This document shows, in pieces, positions 24,597 to 34,605 of a stretch of 47,734 bases of DNA; position 1 is the stretch's first letter; each line of letters opens with the position of its first letter. Below the pieces are notes generated by a model that saw only the letters and a list, made by a program, of their open reading frames with translations, did not search any database and was not told where the DNA came from. The translations under genes were made by a program, and so were the position numbers. Origin of the DNA: Deltaproteobacteria bacterium (GTDB lineage: Bacteria; Myxococcota_A; UBA796; JAFGLY01); assembly GCA_016927815.1 (NCBI GenBank), contig JAFGLY010000040.1:1-47734 (forward strand). Direction: 5' to 3'.

Positions 24597-25651
24597 GGCC
24601 CGACCTTTGCTGCGGTTCGAATGGCTTCCCGCGTCCGCGCCGCCCCGTGGGTGGCCGCCAGCCAGGCCCGCGCCCGCTCGCCCACCCGGACCTCCGCCAG
24701 GAAGGCGCACACGCGGTCCACCGCGGCCTCCAGGTCGTCGGGATCCCGGAGCACGCAGCCTGCCCGGGCGGCCTCGGGCAGCCCACCCACGTCCGAGACC
24801 ACGGCCGGAGTGCCCCGGGCCGCGGCCTCCAGCACCACGAGGCCCAGTCCCTCGGCCCCTGCCCCCCGGTCGTCGGGCCGCGAGAGGAGCACGAGGCAGG
24901 CCGTGCGGCGGTAGAGCAGGTCCAAGGCCTCCCCTTCCCGTCGCCCCGTGAAGATCGCGTCGCTTCCCAGCGCTCCCGCCAGGCGGCCGAGTCGGGTCCG
25001 CTCGGGTCCCTCCCCGGCCACGGTGATCGGCCAGCCCAACGCCGAAGCGAGCTTCAGGGCCCGATCCACCCCCTTGAGCGGGGTGAGTCGGGCCACGACC
25101 AGGAGGCCTTCCCGCGCTTCCGCCGAGATCGAGCAGGGGTCCACGGGGCTGGGCACCACCGAGGCGGAGACGCCGTGGGTCGCGAGCGCACGGACCAGGA
25201 AGGCGGACACCGCCAGGAATCGAGCCGACCCGGAGAGCGCGACGAGGCCCGGGGGCGTGGCGAGACCGAGCCGGGTCACGTCCGATCCGTGCGCCAGCAC
25301 CACGAGCGGCACGCGCCGATCCCGGCAGGGTGCCGCGAGGTCCACCGCCAGGGTCCACGTCGCGGCCAGGACCCGGTCCTGGGCTGAGAGGCGGGGAAGG
25401 ACGGCCCGGGCCACGTGGGCGGTCTGGCGCGCGTTCCAGGATCGGCCGGCCACTCGATGGACCTCGAAGGGCAACGTCCTGTCGAAGCGCCGCTCTGCAA
25501 CGGTCCACCCGATCCCGCTGGCCCGTGCGTGGACCACGACCCGCCCTCCATCCCCGGCCAGCGCGCGGGCAGCCCCGAGCATCCAGGTGGCCACACCACC
25601 CGAGAAACGCGGCGGAAAGTCGCCGGTGACCACGTGCCACGTGCCGCTCAC
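24587..25651 (-). CDS. GT4-family glycosyltransferase
   Basis: This protein has 354 residues. The opening WHVVTGDFPPRFSGGVATWM is the standard GT4 acceptor-domain start (FPPxxGGVxxW). LLVVARLTPLKGVDRALKLASAL and ITVAGEGPERTRLGRLA form the donor site, and AEGLGLVVLEAAARGTPAVVSDVGGLPEA carries the EX7E motif with both acidic residues. A retaining transferase using a nucleotide-diphosphate sugar is expected. GTG 25651 overlaps the GT9 stop (GTGA). It is the clearest GT4 of the three in this operon. Confidence 0.9.
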   Translation of the reverse strand: MSGTWHVVTGDFPPRFSGGVATWMLGAARALAGDGGRVVVHARASGIGWTVAERRFDRTLPFEVHRVAGRSWNARQTAHVARAVLPRLSAQDRVLAATWTLAVDLAAPCRDRRVPLVVLAHGSDVTRLGLATPPGLVALSGSARFLAVSAFLVRALATHGVSASVVPSPVDPCSISAEAREGLLVVARLTPLKGVDRALKLASALGWPITVAGEGPERTRLGRLAGALGSDAIFTGRREGEALDLLYRRTACLVLLSRPDDRGAGAEGLGLVVLEAAARGTPAVVSDVGGLPEAARAGCVLRDPDDLEAAVDRVCAFLAEVRVGERARAWLAATHGAARTREAIRTAAKVGPCT

Positions 25652-26550
25652 TCCAGGCCTCCAGCCCGACGCACCGCCGAAGAGACCGCCTCCACGGAGA
25701 GGAGGTCCATGCACCGGTGGTCGCCGAAGGGGCACTCCCCACGTCCAAAGCGCGTGCAGGGGCGGCACTCGAGGTCCGCCTCGACCGAAAGGCAGCGATC
25801 CTCCCAGAAGCCATCGATCGCACTCGTGGCGCCGAACACCACCACCGTGGGGATGCCCGCGGCGGCGCACAGGTGCGCGAGCCCGGCGTCGTTGCCGAGC
25901 GCCGCCCGGCCTCGACCCAGGGCAGCCAGCACACCCGAGAACCCCGGATCCGCCACCACCTCGGCCCTGGGGCCCACGGGGCCGGCCACGGCGGCACACA
26001 GATCCTCCTCGCCCGGTCCGCCCAGCACGACCACGGGTCCCTCCCAGGCCGCCGCCACCGCGGCGAAGCGCGCCGGCGGCCAGCGCTTGACCGCCCACCG
26101 GGATCCCGGTGCCACCAGGAGGGCATCCCGGGGGCCATCCGAACGGATCCAGGGTGGAGGGACAGCGGACACCCCGGCCGCTGCCGCGTACCGGGCCACG
26201 ACCGTCCTGCCGGGAGCCGTCTTGAAGGCCACGCGCAGGTGGCGCCGGCAGGCATCCTGCTGGATCCGGCGCCAGGAGCCCCCCGACCACGCGCCCAACA
26301 GGCGTGCCCGAAGCGAACCGTGGAGGTCCACGCGGAGCACGCCGGCGGGCAGGCGCGACGCGAGGGCGGCGAAACTGTCCCCCTCCTTCAAAGCCACGAC
26401 CCGTGCCACGCCCGGCAGCCGTGCGGCTACCTCGAGGTACCGGGCCCGGGTCACGAACGTGACCGGCTCGAGCCCGCCCGTGACGGCCCCGGAGAGCACC
26501 ACGTCGCCCAGCGACGAAAATCGCACCACCACGGCAGGCCCGATGCTCAC
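25648..26550 (-). CDS. GT9-family glycosyltransferase (heptosyltransferase-like)
   Basis: This protein has 300 residues. It begins VVVRFSSLGDVVLSGAV, the GT9 hallmark (RxSSLGDVxxxxP). The donor half has LLVAPGSRWAVKRWPPARFAAVA, the ADP-heptose phosphate-binding strand with WxxxR, and AALGNDAGLAHLCAAAGIPTVVVFGAT, the conserved DxGxxHxAAAxGxPxVxLFGxT motif. A short Cys cluster near the C-terminus (ECRPCTRFGRGECPFGDHRC) is also typical of the family. It would add heptose or a related sugar to the lipopolysaccharide core. GTG 26550 overlaps the neighbouring GT9 stop. The exact symbol (waaC/waaF) cannot be assigned. Confidence 0.9.
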   Translation of the reverse strand: MSIGPAVVVRFSSLGDVVLSGAVTGGLEPVTFVTRARYLEVAARLPGVARVVALKEGDSFAALASRLPAGVLRVDLHGSLRARLLGAWSGGSWRRIQQDACRRHLRVAFKTAPGRTVVARYAAAAGVSAVPPPWIRSDGPRDALLVAPGSRWAVKRWPPARFAAVAAAWEGPVVVLGGPGEEDLCAAVAGPVGPRAEVVADPGFSGVLAALGRGRAALGNDAGLAHLCAAAGIPTVVVFGATSAIDGFWEDRCLSVEADLECRPCTRFGRGECPFGDHRCMDLLSVEAVSSAVRRAGGLE

Positions 26551-27416
26551 CGGAGGGCCTCCCACACGCGCTCGGGCAGGATCCCCGAGAGGCACGGCAC
26601 TCCCGGATGGGGGCAGCGCTTGCGGTAGCAGGGGCGGCAGGGCAGGTCGGGCCCCTCCACGGCCTTGGATCCGGCCGGCCCGGTGCGCAGGGCGGTGGTG
26701 GAGCCGTGGATCACGACCACCCGGGTGCCGCAGGCCGCGGCGAAGTGCGCCACGCCCGTGTCGTTGGACACCAGCACGCGGCAGCGGGCCAGCGCGCCCG
26801 CGAGCGACCCGAGGTCCAGGCCGGCCAGCGGCTCGACCCCCGGCACCCGGGCGGCGGCCGCGGCCTCCTCCCCCGGACCGGCGTAGACCCGCACCGGTTC
26901 CCGGAGATGCGCTGCGAGCTCGGCGTAGAAGGGCCACTCCACCGTCGGCCCCGACCGGGACACCGGGTTGAGGCCCACGTGCACGGGCAGCCCTCCAAAG
27001 GCCTCTCGCTCCGCCGGGGTGGCGCGAAACCGCGGGGGCTCCTCCACCTGCAGCCCGAGCCGGAGGGCCAGTGCCGCGTAGTCGTCACGGCGGTGTCCGG
27101 AACCGGGCTCCAGGCCGTCGGTCAGCAACAGGCCGCGGCCGTTCGTGGTCAGCCCGATCCTGCGCCGGGCACGGCGAGCGAGCCAGGCGGAGCGGAAGGA
27201 CGGAGGGAAGAGCACGGCGGTCTCCTCCGGCCTGGCCTCGGCCCGGGGACCTGCCCGATCCCCGGGCAGGTCCCGGTAGAGGACCTCACCCCAGGCCGGA
27301 CAGGCGATCCGGACCGGGCCGCCGGCCGCCGCCAGCGCCGAGAGGGCGGGCAGGGCCATGACCCCGTCCCCGAGGTGGCGGGGAGCGCACAGGAAGAGGG
27401 GTCCCAAGTCCGCCAT
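26547..27416 (-). CDS. GT9-family glycosyltransferase (heptosyltransferase-like)
   Basis: This protein has 289 residues. LFLCAPRHLGDGVMALPALSAL resembles the GT9 start with LGDxVxxLP. HVGLNPVSRSGPTVEWPFYAEL lies where the donor phosphates bind, and RCRVLVSNDTGVAHFAAACG with TRVVVIHGSTT carries the DTGxxHxAAAxG motif. C-terminal DLPCRPCYRKRCPHPGVPC is the Cys-rich loop seen in heptosyltransferases. It is shorter than the usual 320-350 residues and starts close to the first beta strand. Together with the next GT9 gene it probably extends a heptose core. Ten bases separate it from ffh. Confidence 0.88.
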   Translation of the reverse strand: MADLGPLFLCAPRHLGDGVMALPALSALAAAGGPVRIACPAWGEVLYRDLPGDRAGPRAEARPEETAVLFPPSFRSAWLARRARRRIGLTTNGRGLLLTDGLEPGSGHRRDDYAALALRLGLQVEEPPRFRATPAEREAFGGLPVHVGLNPVSRSGPTVEWPFYAELAAHLREPVRVYAGPGEEAAAAARVPGVEPLAGLDLGSLAGALARCRVLVSNDTGVAHFAAACGTRVVVIHGSTTALRTGPAGSKAVEGPDLPCRPCYRKRCPHPGVPCLSGILPERVWEALR

Positions 27417-27425
27417 GGCGCGCGG

Positions 27426-28937
<1,512 letters not shown>

Positions 28938-28950
28938 GGGGTCTCCGAGG

Positions 28951-29412
28951 CTAGGCCGTGCCGGTCGAACCGAAGCCGCCCGCGCCGCGGCCGGTTGCAG
29001 GCAGCGTCTCCACGGGCACGAGCGTCGCCGTGCCCACCGGGCACAGGACGAGTTGGGCGATCCGCATGCCCCGCTCGACGCAAAAGACCGCCTCTCCGTG
29101 GTTCACGAGGATCACCTGGACCTCTCCCCGGTAGTCCGCGTCCACGGTGCCGGGCGCATTGAGCAGGCCCAACCCGTGACGGGCGGCCAGGCCCGAGCGG
29201 GGGCGGACCTGGCCCTCCCAACCCTCCGGCACGGCCAGCGCGAGGCCCGTGGGTACCCTCGCACGGCCACCCGGCGGGATGAGGAGCGGCTCGATCACGG
29301 CGGCGCGCAGATCCAGTCCCGCGCTTCCCGGGGTCGCGGGGGCGGGCAGATCGAGGCCCTGCCCGTGGGGCAGGACGGTGACGGGGACCTGGAGTCGCGG
29401 GGCGGACGGCAT
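28951..29412 (-). CDS. dut: dUTP diphosphatase (dUTPase)
   Basis: This protein has 153 residues, normal for trimeric dUTPases. All five family motifs can be read: AGLDLRA (motif 1), RPRSGLA (2), [17 protein letters not shown] (3, with the catalytic Asp), [12 protein letters not shown] (4, degenerate), and GAGGFGSTG (5, the P-loop-like tail that closes over the substrate). It converts dUTP to dUMP and pyrophosphate, keeping uracil out of DNA and feeding thymidylate synthesis. It is the first gene of the leftward dut-ffh operon and divergent from pgk. Confidence 0.97.
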   Translation of the reverse strand: MPSAPRLQVPVTVLPHGQGLDLPAPATPGSAGLDLRAAVIEPLLIPPGGRARVPTGLALAVPEGWEGQVRPRSGLAARHGLGLLNAPGTVDADYRGEVQVILVNHGEAVFCVERGMRIAQLVLCPVGTATLVPVETLPATGRGAGGFGSTGTA

Positions 29413-29440
29413 CGGGGTCGCCTATCCCGGTCGACCGTTC

Positions 29441-29469
29441 TTGACGCACCCGGAGGGCCTGCCTAGTCT
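29441..29469 (+). promoter_or_regulatory. Sigma-70-type promoter of pgk
   Basis: TTGACG (29441-29446), 17-bp spacer, TAGTCT (29464-29469). It is followed by a short leader with GAGGAGG before ATG 29492. The spacing is ideal, and five of six -35 bases match consensus. Confidence 0.65.
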
Positions 29470-29491
29470 CCCTCCCACTCGAGGAGGACCC

Positions 29492-30754
29492 ATGTCCAAG
29501 CTCTCGGTCATCGATCTCGACGTCGGCGGGCGGCGCGTGCTCGTCCGCGTGGACTTCAACGTCCCCATGAAGGAGGGCCGGGTCACGAACACCCAGCGGA
29601 TCGACGCCGCCCTGCCCACCCTCCGGTACCTGCTCGACCAGGGCGCCTCCCTGGTGCTGGCCAGCCACCTCGGCCGTCCCGAAGGGCTGCCGAAACCGAC
29701 GTACTCACTGGCTCCACTCGTGCCGCTCGTGGCCGAGCGCCTGGGCCGACCGGTCCGCTTCCTGCCCGACTGCGTGGGACCCGAAGTCGAGGCCGCCTGT
29801 GCCACGCTCCGGCCGGGCGAGGTGGTGCTGTTGGAAAACCTCCGCTTCCACCCCGAGGAGGAGGGCAAGGGCAAGGCCGCCGACGGCACGAAGGTGAAGG
29901 CGGACCCCGCCGCCGTGGCCGCGTTCCGGGCCTCGCTCTCCCGCCTGGGCGATTTCTTCGTGAACGACGCCTTCGGCACCGCCCACCGCGCCCACTCCTC
30001 GGTGGTCGGCGTGGACCGTCCCCGCGCGGCCGGCTTCCTGCTCCAGCGGGAGATGGAGGCCCTGGGCGCCGTGCTGGAGGCCCCTGCCCGTCCCTTCCTG
30101 GCCATCCTCGGCGGGGCCAAGGTGGCCGACAAGATCCAGCTCATCGACCACCTGCTGGAGAAGGTCGATGCGATGGTCATCGGCGGCGGCATGGCCTTCA
30201 CGTTCAAGAAGGTCGGCTGGGGCACGTCCATCGGCGCCTCGCTGTTCGACGAGGAGGGGGCGAAGCTCGTGCCCGACCTGCTCGCCAAGGCCCGAGCCCG
30301 CGGCGTCGCGCTGCACCTCCCCGTGGACTACGTCACGGCCGACCGGTTCGCGGTCGACGCGGCCGTGGGCAGCGCCGACGACGCCTCGGGCATCCCCGAC
30401 GGCTGGATGGGCCTCGACGTGGGGCCCCGCTCGCGCGTCCTGTTCGGGGAGGCCGTCGGCGCGGCCCGTACCCTCGTCTGGAACGGCCCTCCGGGCGTCT
30501 TCGAGTTCCCTGCCTTCGCCGAGGGCACCCGGGCGTTGGCCCGGGACGTGGCCAGCGCCACCGAGGCCGGCGCCGTCACCATCGTCGGCGGCGGCGACAC
30601 CGCAACGGCCGCCGAGGTCTTCGGGATCGCCGGCCGCGTCACCCACGTCTCCACGGGCGGCGGCGCCTCCCTCGAGCTCCTCGAGGGCAAGGTCCTGCCC
30701 GGCCTGGCGGCGCTCACCGACCGGGTTCCGGGCGGAACGCGGGCAGGACGATGA
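29492..30754 (+). CDS. pgk: Phosphoglycerate kinase (eukaryote-like sequence)
   Basis: This protein has 420 residues. [20 protein letters not shown] and [10 protein letters not shown] form the 3-phosphoglycerate site; [20 protein letters not shown] and GGGDTATA (366-373) line the nucleotide site. It makes ATP from 1,3-bisphosphoglycerate in glycolysis. The sequence is strikingly like the eukaryotic cytosolic enzyme: [49 protein letters not shown], and the end [18 protein letters not shown]. The length (about 417 in eukaryotes, about 390 in most bacteria) agrees. GAGGAGG supports ATG 29492. Base composition fits the neighbours, so if it was transferred it was long ago. The stop overlaps the next start (ATGA). 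Confidence 0.97.
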   Translation: MSKLSVIDLDVGGRRVLVRVDFNVPMKEGRVTNTQRIDAALPTLRYLLDQGASLVLASHLGRPEGLPKPTYSLAPLVPLVAERLGRPVRFLPDCVGPEVEAACATLRPGEVVLLENLRFHPEEEGKGKAADGTKVKADPAAVAAFRASLSRLGDFFVNDAFGTAHRAHSSVVGVDRPRAAGFLLQREMEALGAVLEAPARPFLAILGGAKVADKIQLIDHLLEKVDAMVIGGGMAFTFKKVGWGTSIGASLFDEEGAKLVPDLLAKARARGVALHLPVDYVTADRFAVDAAVGSADDASGIPDGWMGLDVGPRSRVLFGEAVGAARTLVWNGPPGVFEFPAFAEGTRALARDVASATEAGAVTIVGGGDTATAAEVFGIAGRVTHVSTGGGASLELLEGKVLPGLAALTDRVPGGTRAGR

Positions 30755-31254
30755 CGACCGATGCACTCGGCGCCGGGTCCTTCGTCTCCGCGCCCCCCCG
30801 GCCGGGCCCGGGTCGTGCCCTGCTGCTGTTCCTCGTCCTCGGGCTCACGGGGCTCGTGTGGGTGCTGGAGGCCGACGTCGTGGCGCTGGCGGTCTGCGTG
30901 GCCACGAGCGGGCTTCTGGTCGGGTGGATGATCCTGGGGCCGCGTCGCCTGAGGTACGAGGTCGTCCAGGGGCACCTCGTGGTCCGTACCGTGCTCGCCA
31001 CCCGGCGGTTCGCGCTGTCCGGCCGCTCTGCGCGCCGTACGGGGGTGCATGCGCGCCTGCGTCTCGCGGGCACCGGGATACCGGGGTACCACACCGGCTG
31101 GTTCCTGCTCGACGTCGGCGCCACCCGTGCGTACGCCACACGGTTCGACGACGGCGTGCTCCTGGAGGGGAAGCCCCGCGTCTTCGTGAGCCCCGCCGAC
31201 CCCGAGGCGCTGCTCGCCGCGCTGCGGGCCCGGGGGGTGCGCGACGGGGTGTAG
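30751..31254 (+). CDS. Small membrane protein, possible bacterial PH-like domain
   Basis: This protein has 167 residues. A Pro-rich start precedes two hydrophobic helices (about 23-63: [38 protein letters not shown]). The remaining 100 residues alternate short strands ([39 protein letters not shown]) and end with a helix ([13 protein letters not shown]). Two TM helices followed by such a beta-rich part fit the PH-like proteins of the bacterial bPH/YdbS-type group. I cannot name the function. ATG overlaps the pgk TGA (ATGA). Confidence 0.65.
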   Translation: MTTDALGAGSFVSAPPRPGPGRALLLFLVLGLTGLVWVLEADVVALAVCVATSGLLVGWMILGPRRLRYEVVQGHLVVRTVLATRRFALSGRSARRTGVHARLRLAGTGIPGYHTGWFLLDVGATRAYATRFDDGVLLEGKPRVFVSPADPEALLAALRARGVRDGV

Positions 31255-31260
31255 GGATCC

Positions 31261-31758
31261 TCACCCCTCGGATGGCACCGAAACGTCGAAGGCCACGCGT
31301 ACCCGGTCCTGGATCCGCATGGCGCCCAGGAGCGCGGAGAAGGGGGGGATGCCCCAGCGGCTCGGCGCGAACTCCACCTCTCCCCGCACCCGTCCGCCCG
31401 TGTACGTGACCGGGAACGCGAGCGGCCGTACCCGGCCATGGAGATCCAGCTCGCCCTCCACCCGGGACGCCACGAGTCGGCCGCGGAAGCGGATCAACGG
31501 GTAGCGATCGGGGTGGAGGACGTCTTTGCGGGTGTGGGCGTCGATGTCTGCGAGGTCCTTGCGCGACAACGTGCGGTCGTCGGGGCGGCCGTCGCGGATC
31601 GCGCCCTTCGCCCTCAGGCTGTCGGCCCGGACCGTGACCTCGAAGGCATCCGCCCCGGTGCGCTTCACCTCGAACGCGCCCACCTCGAGGACGAGGTCGT
31701 GCGCGAGGCGGGCGAGCAGCCCTTCCTTGAAGGTGAAGACCTCGACGCGGTCGGGCAC
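31261..31758 (-). CDS. YceI-family protein
   Basis: This protein has 165 residues. RVEVFTFKEGLLARLAHDLVLEV at the start and DIDAHTRKDVLHPDRYPLIRF in the middle are the YceI motifs (extended barrel of lipocalin type that holds a polyisoprenoid or lipid). LHGRVRPLAFPVTY and APSRWGIPPFSALLGAMRIQDRV follow in family order. There is no signal peptide, so it is probably cytoplasmic, unlike the periplasmic E. coli YceI. The usual start is GTG 31758, three bases after the pnp stop, so it is likely the last gene of the rbfA-pnp run. It is convergent with the small membrane protein, with the stops 6 bases apart. Confidence 0.82.
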   Translation of the reverse strand: MPDRVEVFTFKEGLLARLAHDLVLEVGAFEVKRTGADAFEVTVRADSLRAKGAIRDGRPDDRTLSRKDLADIDAHTRKDVLHPDRYPLIRFRGRLVASRVEGELDLHGRVRPLAFPVTYTGGRVRGEVEFAPSRWGIPPFSALLGAMRIQDRVRVAFDVSVPSEG

Positions 31759-31761
31759 GGG

Positions 31762-33849
31762 CTACCCGTCGATGGCTTCCTTGCGGGACAGGCGAATCTT
31801 TCCGGCGCGGTCGATGTCGATCACGCGCACCAGCACCTCGTCGCCCTCGTTCACCACGTCCGTGACCTTGTCCACCCGTTCCTTGGCCAGGTGCGAGATG
31901 TGGATGAGGCCGTCGGTCCCGGGGAAGATCTCCACGAAGGCGCCGAAGTCCGTGACCCGCTTGACCACGCCCACGTAGAGCTTGCCAATCTCGGCCTCCT
32001 GGGTCAGCTCGCGGATCATGGCGATGGCCTTGGCCGAAGCCTCGCCGTCGGTTGCAGCCACGTCCACCTTGCCGGAGTCCTCGACCGTGATCCGGGTGCC
32101 GGTCTTCTCCTGGATGGAGCGGATGACCCGACCTCCGGGGCCGATGATGTCCTTGATGCGGTCGGGCTTGATCTGGATGGTGGTGATGCGCGGGGCGTGT
32201 TTGGAAAGCTCCGCGCGCGGGGCGTCCAGCACCCGGGCCATCTCGCCCAGAATGTGGATCCGGCCCTCTCGGGCCTGGGCCAGGGCCCGGCTCATGACGT
32301 CGCGGGACACGCCGGCGATCTTGACGTCCATCTGGAACGCCGTGATGCCACGGGCCGTGCCGGTGACCTTGAAGTCCATGTCGCCCAGGTGGTCCTCGTC
32401 TCCGAGGATGTCGGACAGCACGGCCCACCGTTCGCCCTCCTTGACGAGGCCCATGGCGATGCCCGCCACGGGCGTCGAGATGGGCACGCCCGCATCCATG
32501 AGGGCCAGGATGGTCGCGCAGACCGTGGCCATCGAGGACGAGCCGTTGGACTCCATGACCTCGGCCGTGGAGCGCATCACGTAGGGGAAGACCTCCCGGG
32601 AGGGGAGCACCGGCTCGATGGCGCGGTGCGCCAGGGCGCCGTGGCCGATCTCGCGGCGACGGGGGCCGCGCATCATGTAGGCCTCGCCCGTGCAGTACGG
32701 CGGGAAGTAGTAGGTGAGCATCCAGGAGCGGCGGCCGTCGGGGTCGTCGGCGAAGTCGGTGCGCTGGGCGTCCATCTCGGTGCCGAGCGCGATCGTCGCG
32801 AAGACCTGGGTCTCGCCGCGCGTGAACACGGCGCTCCCGTGCGCTCGCGGCGCGACCCCCACCTCGCAGGTGATGGGCCGGATCTCGTCGGTGGCGCGGC
32901 CGTCCACGCGGATCCCCTGGTCGAGGATCCGGGTCCGGAGCTCGCGCCGGGTCAACGCCTCCCAGGCGTGCTCGAGATCGGACTCCGTCGGGGCCGCCTC
33001 GGGGTCGGAACCCAGCGCGCCCGCCACCGCCTGGCGAGCGGCCCGGAGCGCCTCGGACCGGGCGTGCTTGCCCGGCACCGCCATGGCCTCGCGGAGCGAC
33101 GTGAGGCCGACCTCCTCCACGCGCGCCACGAACGCCTCGGAGGGAACCGCGGGGGGGGTGACCTGGATGGCGGGCTTCCCGGCCTTGTCCTTGAGTTCCA
33201 CGATGGCGGCGATGATTCGCTGGATCACGGCGTGGGCCGTGTCGAGGGCGTCGAGCATGACGACCTCCGGGATCTCGCGCCCACCCCCCTCGACCATGAT
33301 TACGGCGTCGGCGGTGCCGGCCACCGTGAGGAGCAGGTCGGCCTCGTCCTCCTGGGGCCCGCTCGGGTTGACCACGAGTTCGCCCTTGACCCTCGCGACC
33401 CGGACGCCGGCCACCGCCTGGGACAGGGGGGCGCCGGCCACGGAGAGGGCCGCGCTGGCGCCGCAGAGCGCGAGTACGGCGGTGTCGTTGTCGGGGTCGT
33501 AGGACATCGCGGTGGCGATGACCTGGGTCTCGTTGCGGAAGGTCTTGGGGAAGAGCGGGCGCAGCGGGCGGTCGATCACCCGGCTGACGAGGGTCTCACG
33601 CTCGTTCTGCCGGCCCTCGCGCTTGAAGTAGGACCCGGGGATGCGGCCGTAGGCGCCCGTGCGGTCCTGGTAGTCCACCGTGAGGGGGACGAAGTCGGTG
33701 TCTCGGATGCCCCCGATGACGGCGGTGACGAGGACGACCGAGTCGCCCTGGCGGATGACGACGGCACCGGTGGCCTGGCGGGCAAACCGCCCGGTCTCGA
33801 TGACGAGCGGGCGACCGCCGACGTCGACGGAAACGGATTGGAATTCCAT
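31762..33849 (-). CDS. pnp: Polyribonucleotide nucleotidyltransferase (PNPase)
   Basis: This protein has 695 residues, normal for the family. It has two RNase PH-like cores (first: ETGRFARQATGAVVIRQGDS, RVIDRPLRPLFPK; second: VDGRATDEIRPI, GETQVFATIALGTEMDAQ, GDMDFKVTGTARGITAFQMD with the catalytic acids). These are followed by a KH domain (560-620, RIKDIIGPGGRVI) and an S1 domain (622-690, GAFVEIFPGTDGLIHISHL). It degrades RNA from the 3' end by phosphorolysis and can add tails in reverse. ATG 33849 is chosen because MEFQSVSVDVGGRPL is the usual start. It is downstream of rpsO as in E. coli, with hairpins in its leader. Confidence 0.97.
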   Translation of the reverse strand: MEFQSVSVDVGGRPLVIETGRFARQATGAVVIRQGDSVVLVTAVIGGIRDTDFVPLTVDYQDRTGAYGRIPGSYFKREGRQNERETLVSRVIDRPLRPLFPKTFRNETQVIATAMSYDPDNDTAVLALCGASAALSVAGAPLSQAVAGVRVARVKGELVVNPSGPQEDEADLLLTVAGTADAVIMVEGGGREIPEVVMLDALDTAHAVIQRIIAAIVELKDKAGKPAIQVTPPAVPSEAFVARVEEVGLTSLREAMAVPGKHARSEALRAARQAVAGALGSDPEAAPTESDLEHAWEALTRRELRTRILDQGIRVDGRATDEIRPITCEVGVAPRAHGSAVFTRGETQVFATIALGTEMDAQRTDFADDPDGRRSWMLTYYFPPYCTGEAYMMRGPRRREIGHGALAHRAIEPVLPSREVFPYVMRSTAEVMESNGSSSMATVCATILALMDAGVPISTPVAGIAMGLVKEGERWAVLSDILGDEDHLGDMDFKVTGTARGITAFQMDVKIAGVSRDVMSRALAQAREGRIHILGEMARVLDAPRAELSKHAPRITTIQIKPDRIKDIIGPGGRVIRSIQEKTGTRITVEDSGKVDVAATDGEASAKAIAMIRELTQEAEIGKLYVGVVKRVTDFGAFVEIFPGTDGLIHISHLAKERVDKVTDVVNEGDEVLVRVIDIDRAGKIRLSRKEAIDG

Positions 33850-33991
33850 GTAGATCTCGATGGGACGCCACTTCGCTGGCCCTTCACGCGAAACGACGCC
33901 TCTCAGGTACGGATGCGCCGACGGCGATACCCGCCGGGCGGCGCACGTGCAGATCACCGGGCAAAGGCCACGCCGGCCAACCCCCCATCCA

Positions 33992-34042
33992 CCTGTGGGA
34001 TGCCCACAGGCCTGCCGGGGCCGGGGGGCGGCGCCCCCCCGG
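33992..34042 (-). promoter_or_regulatory. Two tandem hairpins in the pnp leader
   Basis: CCTGTGGG/CCCACAGG (33992-33999 with 34003-34010, loop ATG) is perfect. CCGGGGGG/CCCCCCCGG (34021-34028 with 34034-34042, loop CGGCG) is stable. Both are palindromic, so they also form on the transcribed minus strand. In E. coli such a pnp leader duplex is cut by RNase III and controls pnp. That function is inferred here. The rest of the 306-bp gap holds the candidate promoter and terminator listed next. Confidence 0.5.
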
Positions 34043-34069
34043 TCCGGGGAGACCTGCGGGGTGAGGGTG

Positions 34070-34099
34070 TTGGTAGACGACCCGGACGACCCGTGGCAA
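34070..34099 (-). promoter_or_regulatory. Candidate promoter of pnp
   Basis: On the minus strand TTGCCA (34099-34094, five of six -35 bases), 18-bp spacer, TACCAA (34075-34070, weak -10). It lies between the rpsO terminator and the pnp leader hairpins, where E. coli also has a second pnp promoter. Confidence 0.35.
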
Positions 34100-34129
34100 C
34101 ATCGCCGCGGGCCCTGCAAACAGGAGTGG

Positions 34130-34160
34130 AAAAGACGGGGTGGCGCCCCTGGGCGTCACC
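34130..34160 (-). terminator. Candidate rho-independent terminator/attenuator at the rpsO end
   Basis: A 10-bp stem (34139-34148 with 34151-34160, one mismatch) overlaps the rpsO stop. On the minus strand it is followed, after CCGTC, by TTTT (34133-34130). It is the only clear T-tract hairpin in this AT-poor window. It probably limits read-through from rpsO into pnp. Confidence 0.5.
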
Positions 34161-34425
34161 GCCTGAGGCCGAGAGACTGGATGAGGGCCTGGTAGCGGTC
34201 GGGATGGACCCGGGAGAGGTACTTGAGGAGCCGCCGCCTCTGCCCCACCAGCCGGAGCAGACCCCGGCGCGAGGCGTGGTCCTTGGCGTGCACCTTGAAG
34301 TGCTCGGTAAGGTAGTTGATCCGCTCGGTGAGGAGCGCGATCTGGACCTCGGCGGATCCCGTGTCACCCTCGTGGACCTGGTAGGTCGCGATCAGTTCCT
34401 TCTTCCGATCCTCGGTCATCGCCAT
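34156..34425 (-). CDS. rpsO: 30S ribosomal protein S15
   Basis: This protein has 89 residues, exactly the family length. [27 protein letters not shown] and [22 protein letters not shown] are the S15 core that binds the 16S rRNA three-way junction; [21 protein letters not shown] is the normal end. GAAAGGA before ATG 34425 fixes the start (a second ATG follows two codons later). The gene order truB-rpsO-pnp is the classical one. Confidence 0.98.
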   Translation of the reverse strand: MAMTEDRKKELIATYQVHEGDTGSAEVQIALLTERINYLTEHFKVHAKDHASRRGLLRLVGQRRRLLKYLSRVHPDRYQALIQSLGLRR

Positions 34426-34474
34426 GAGTGGGTTCCTTTCTGGGCCGGATACCGAGGGTGGGCGTTCATGGCGC

Positions 34475-34540
34475 GGAGGCTGCGATGCCTCCACCCGCCG
34501 CACCCCAGGAGTCCGGGTGGACTGCCGCCTCATCGGCGGC
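34475..34540 (-). promoter_or_regulatory. rpsO 5' leader with two hairpins
   Basis: GCCGCC/GGCGGC (34524-34529 with 34535-34540, loop TCATC) and GGAGGC/GCCTCC (34475-34480 with 34487-34492, loop TGCGAT) lie between the rpsO promoter and its start codon. S15 represses its own translation through such leader structures in several bacteria. The use here is inferred. Confidence 0.45.
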
Positions 34541-34546
34541 ACCGTC

Positions 34547-34575
34547 CATATGCCCCGTTCTCGACGGAACGTCAA
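34547..34575 (-). promoter_or_regulatory. Sigma-70-type promoter of rpsO
   Basis: On the minus strand TTGACG (34575-34570), 17-bp spacer, CATATG (34552-34547). The -35 is identical to that of pgk. It starts transcription of rpsO(-pnp) independently of rbfA-truB. Confidence 0.55.
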
Positions 34576-34605
34576 TGGTCGCACCCACCAGCGTGGGTTC
34601 GCGCG

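Noticed and set aside
33860-34195. Plus-strand frame across the rpsO-pnp gap.
   Set aside because: Its translation is Arg/Gly/Pro-rich with no start signal, and the gap is better explained by regulatory hairpins.
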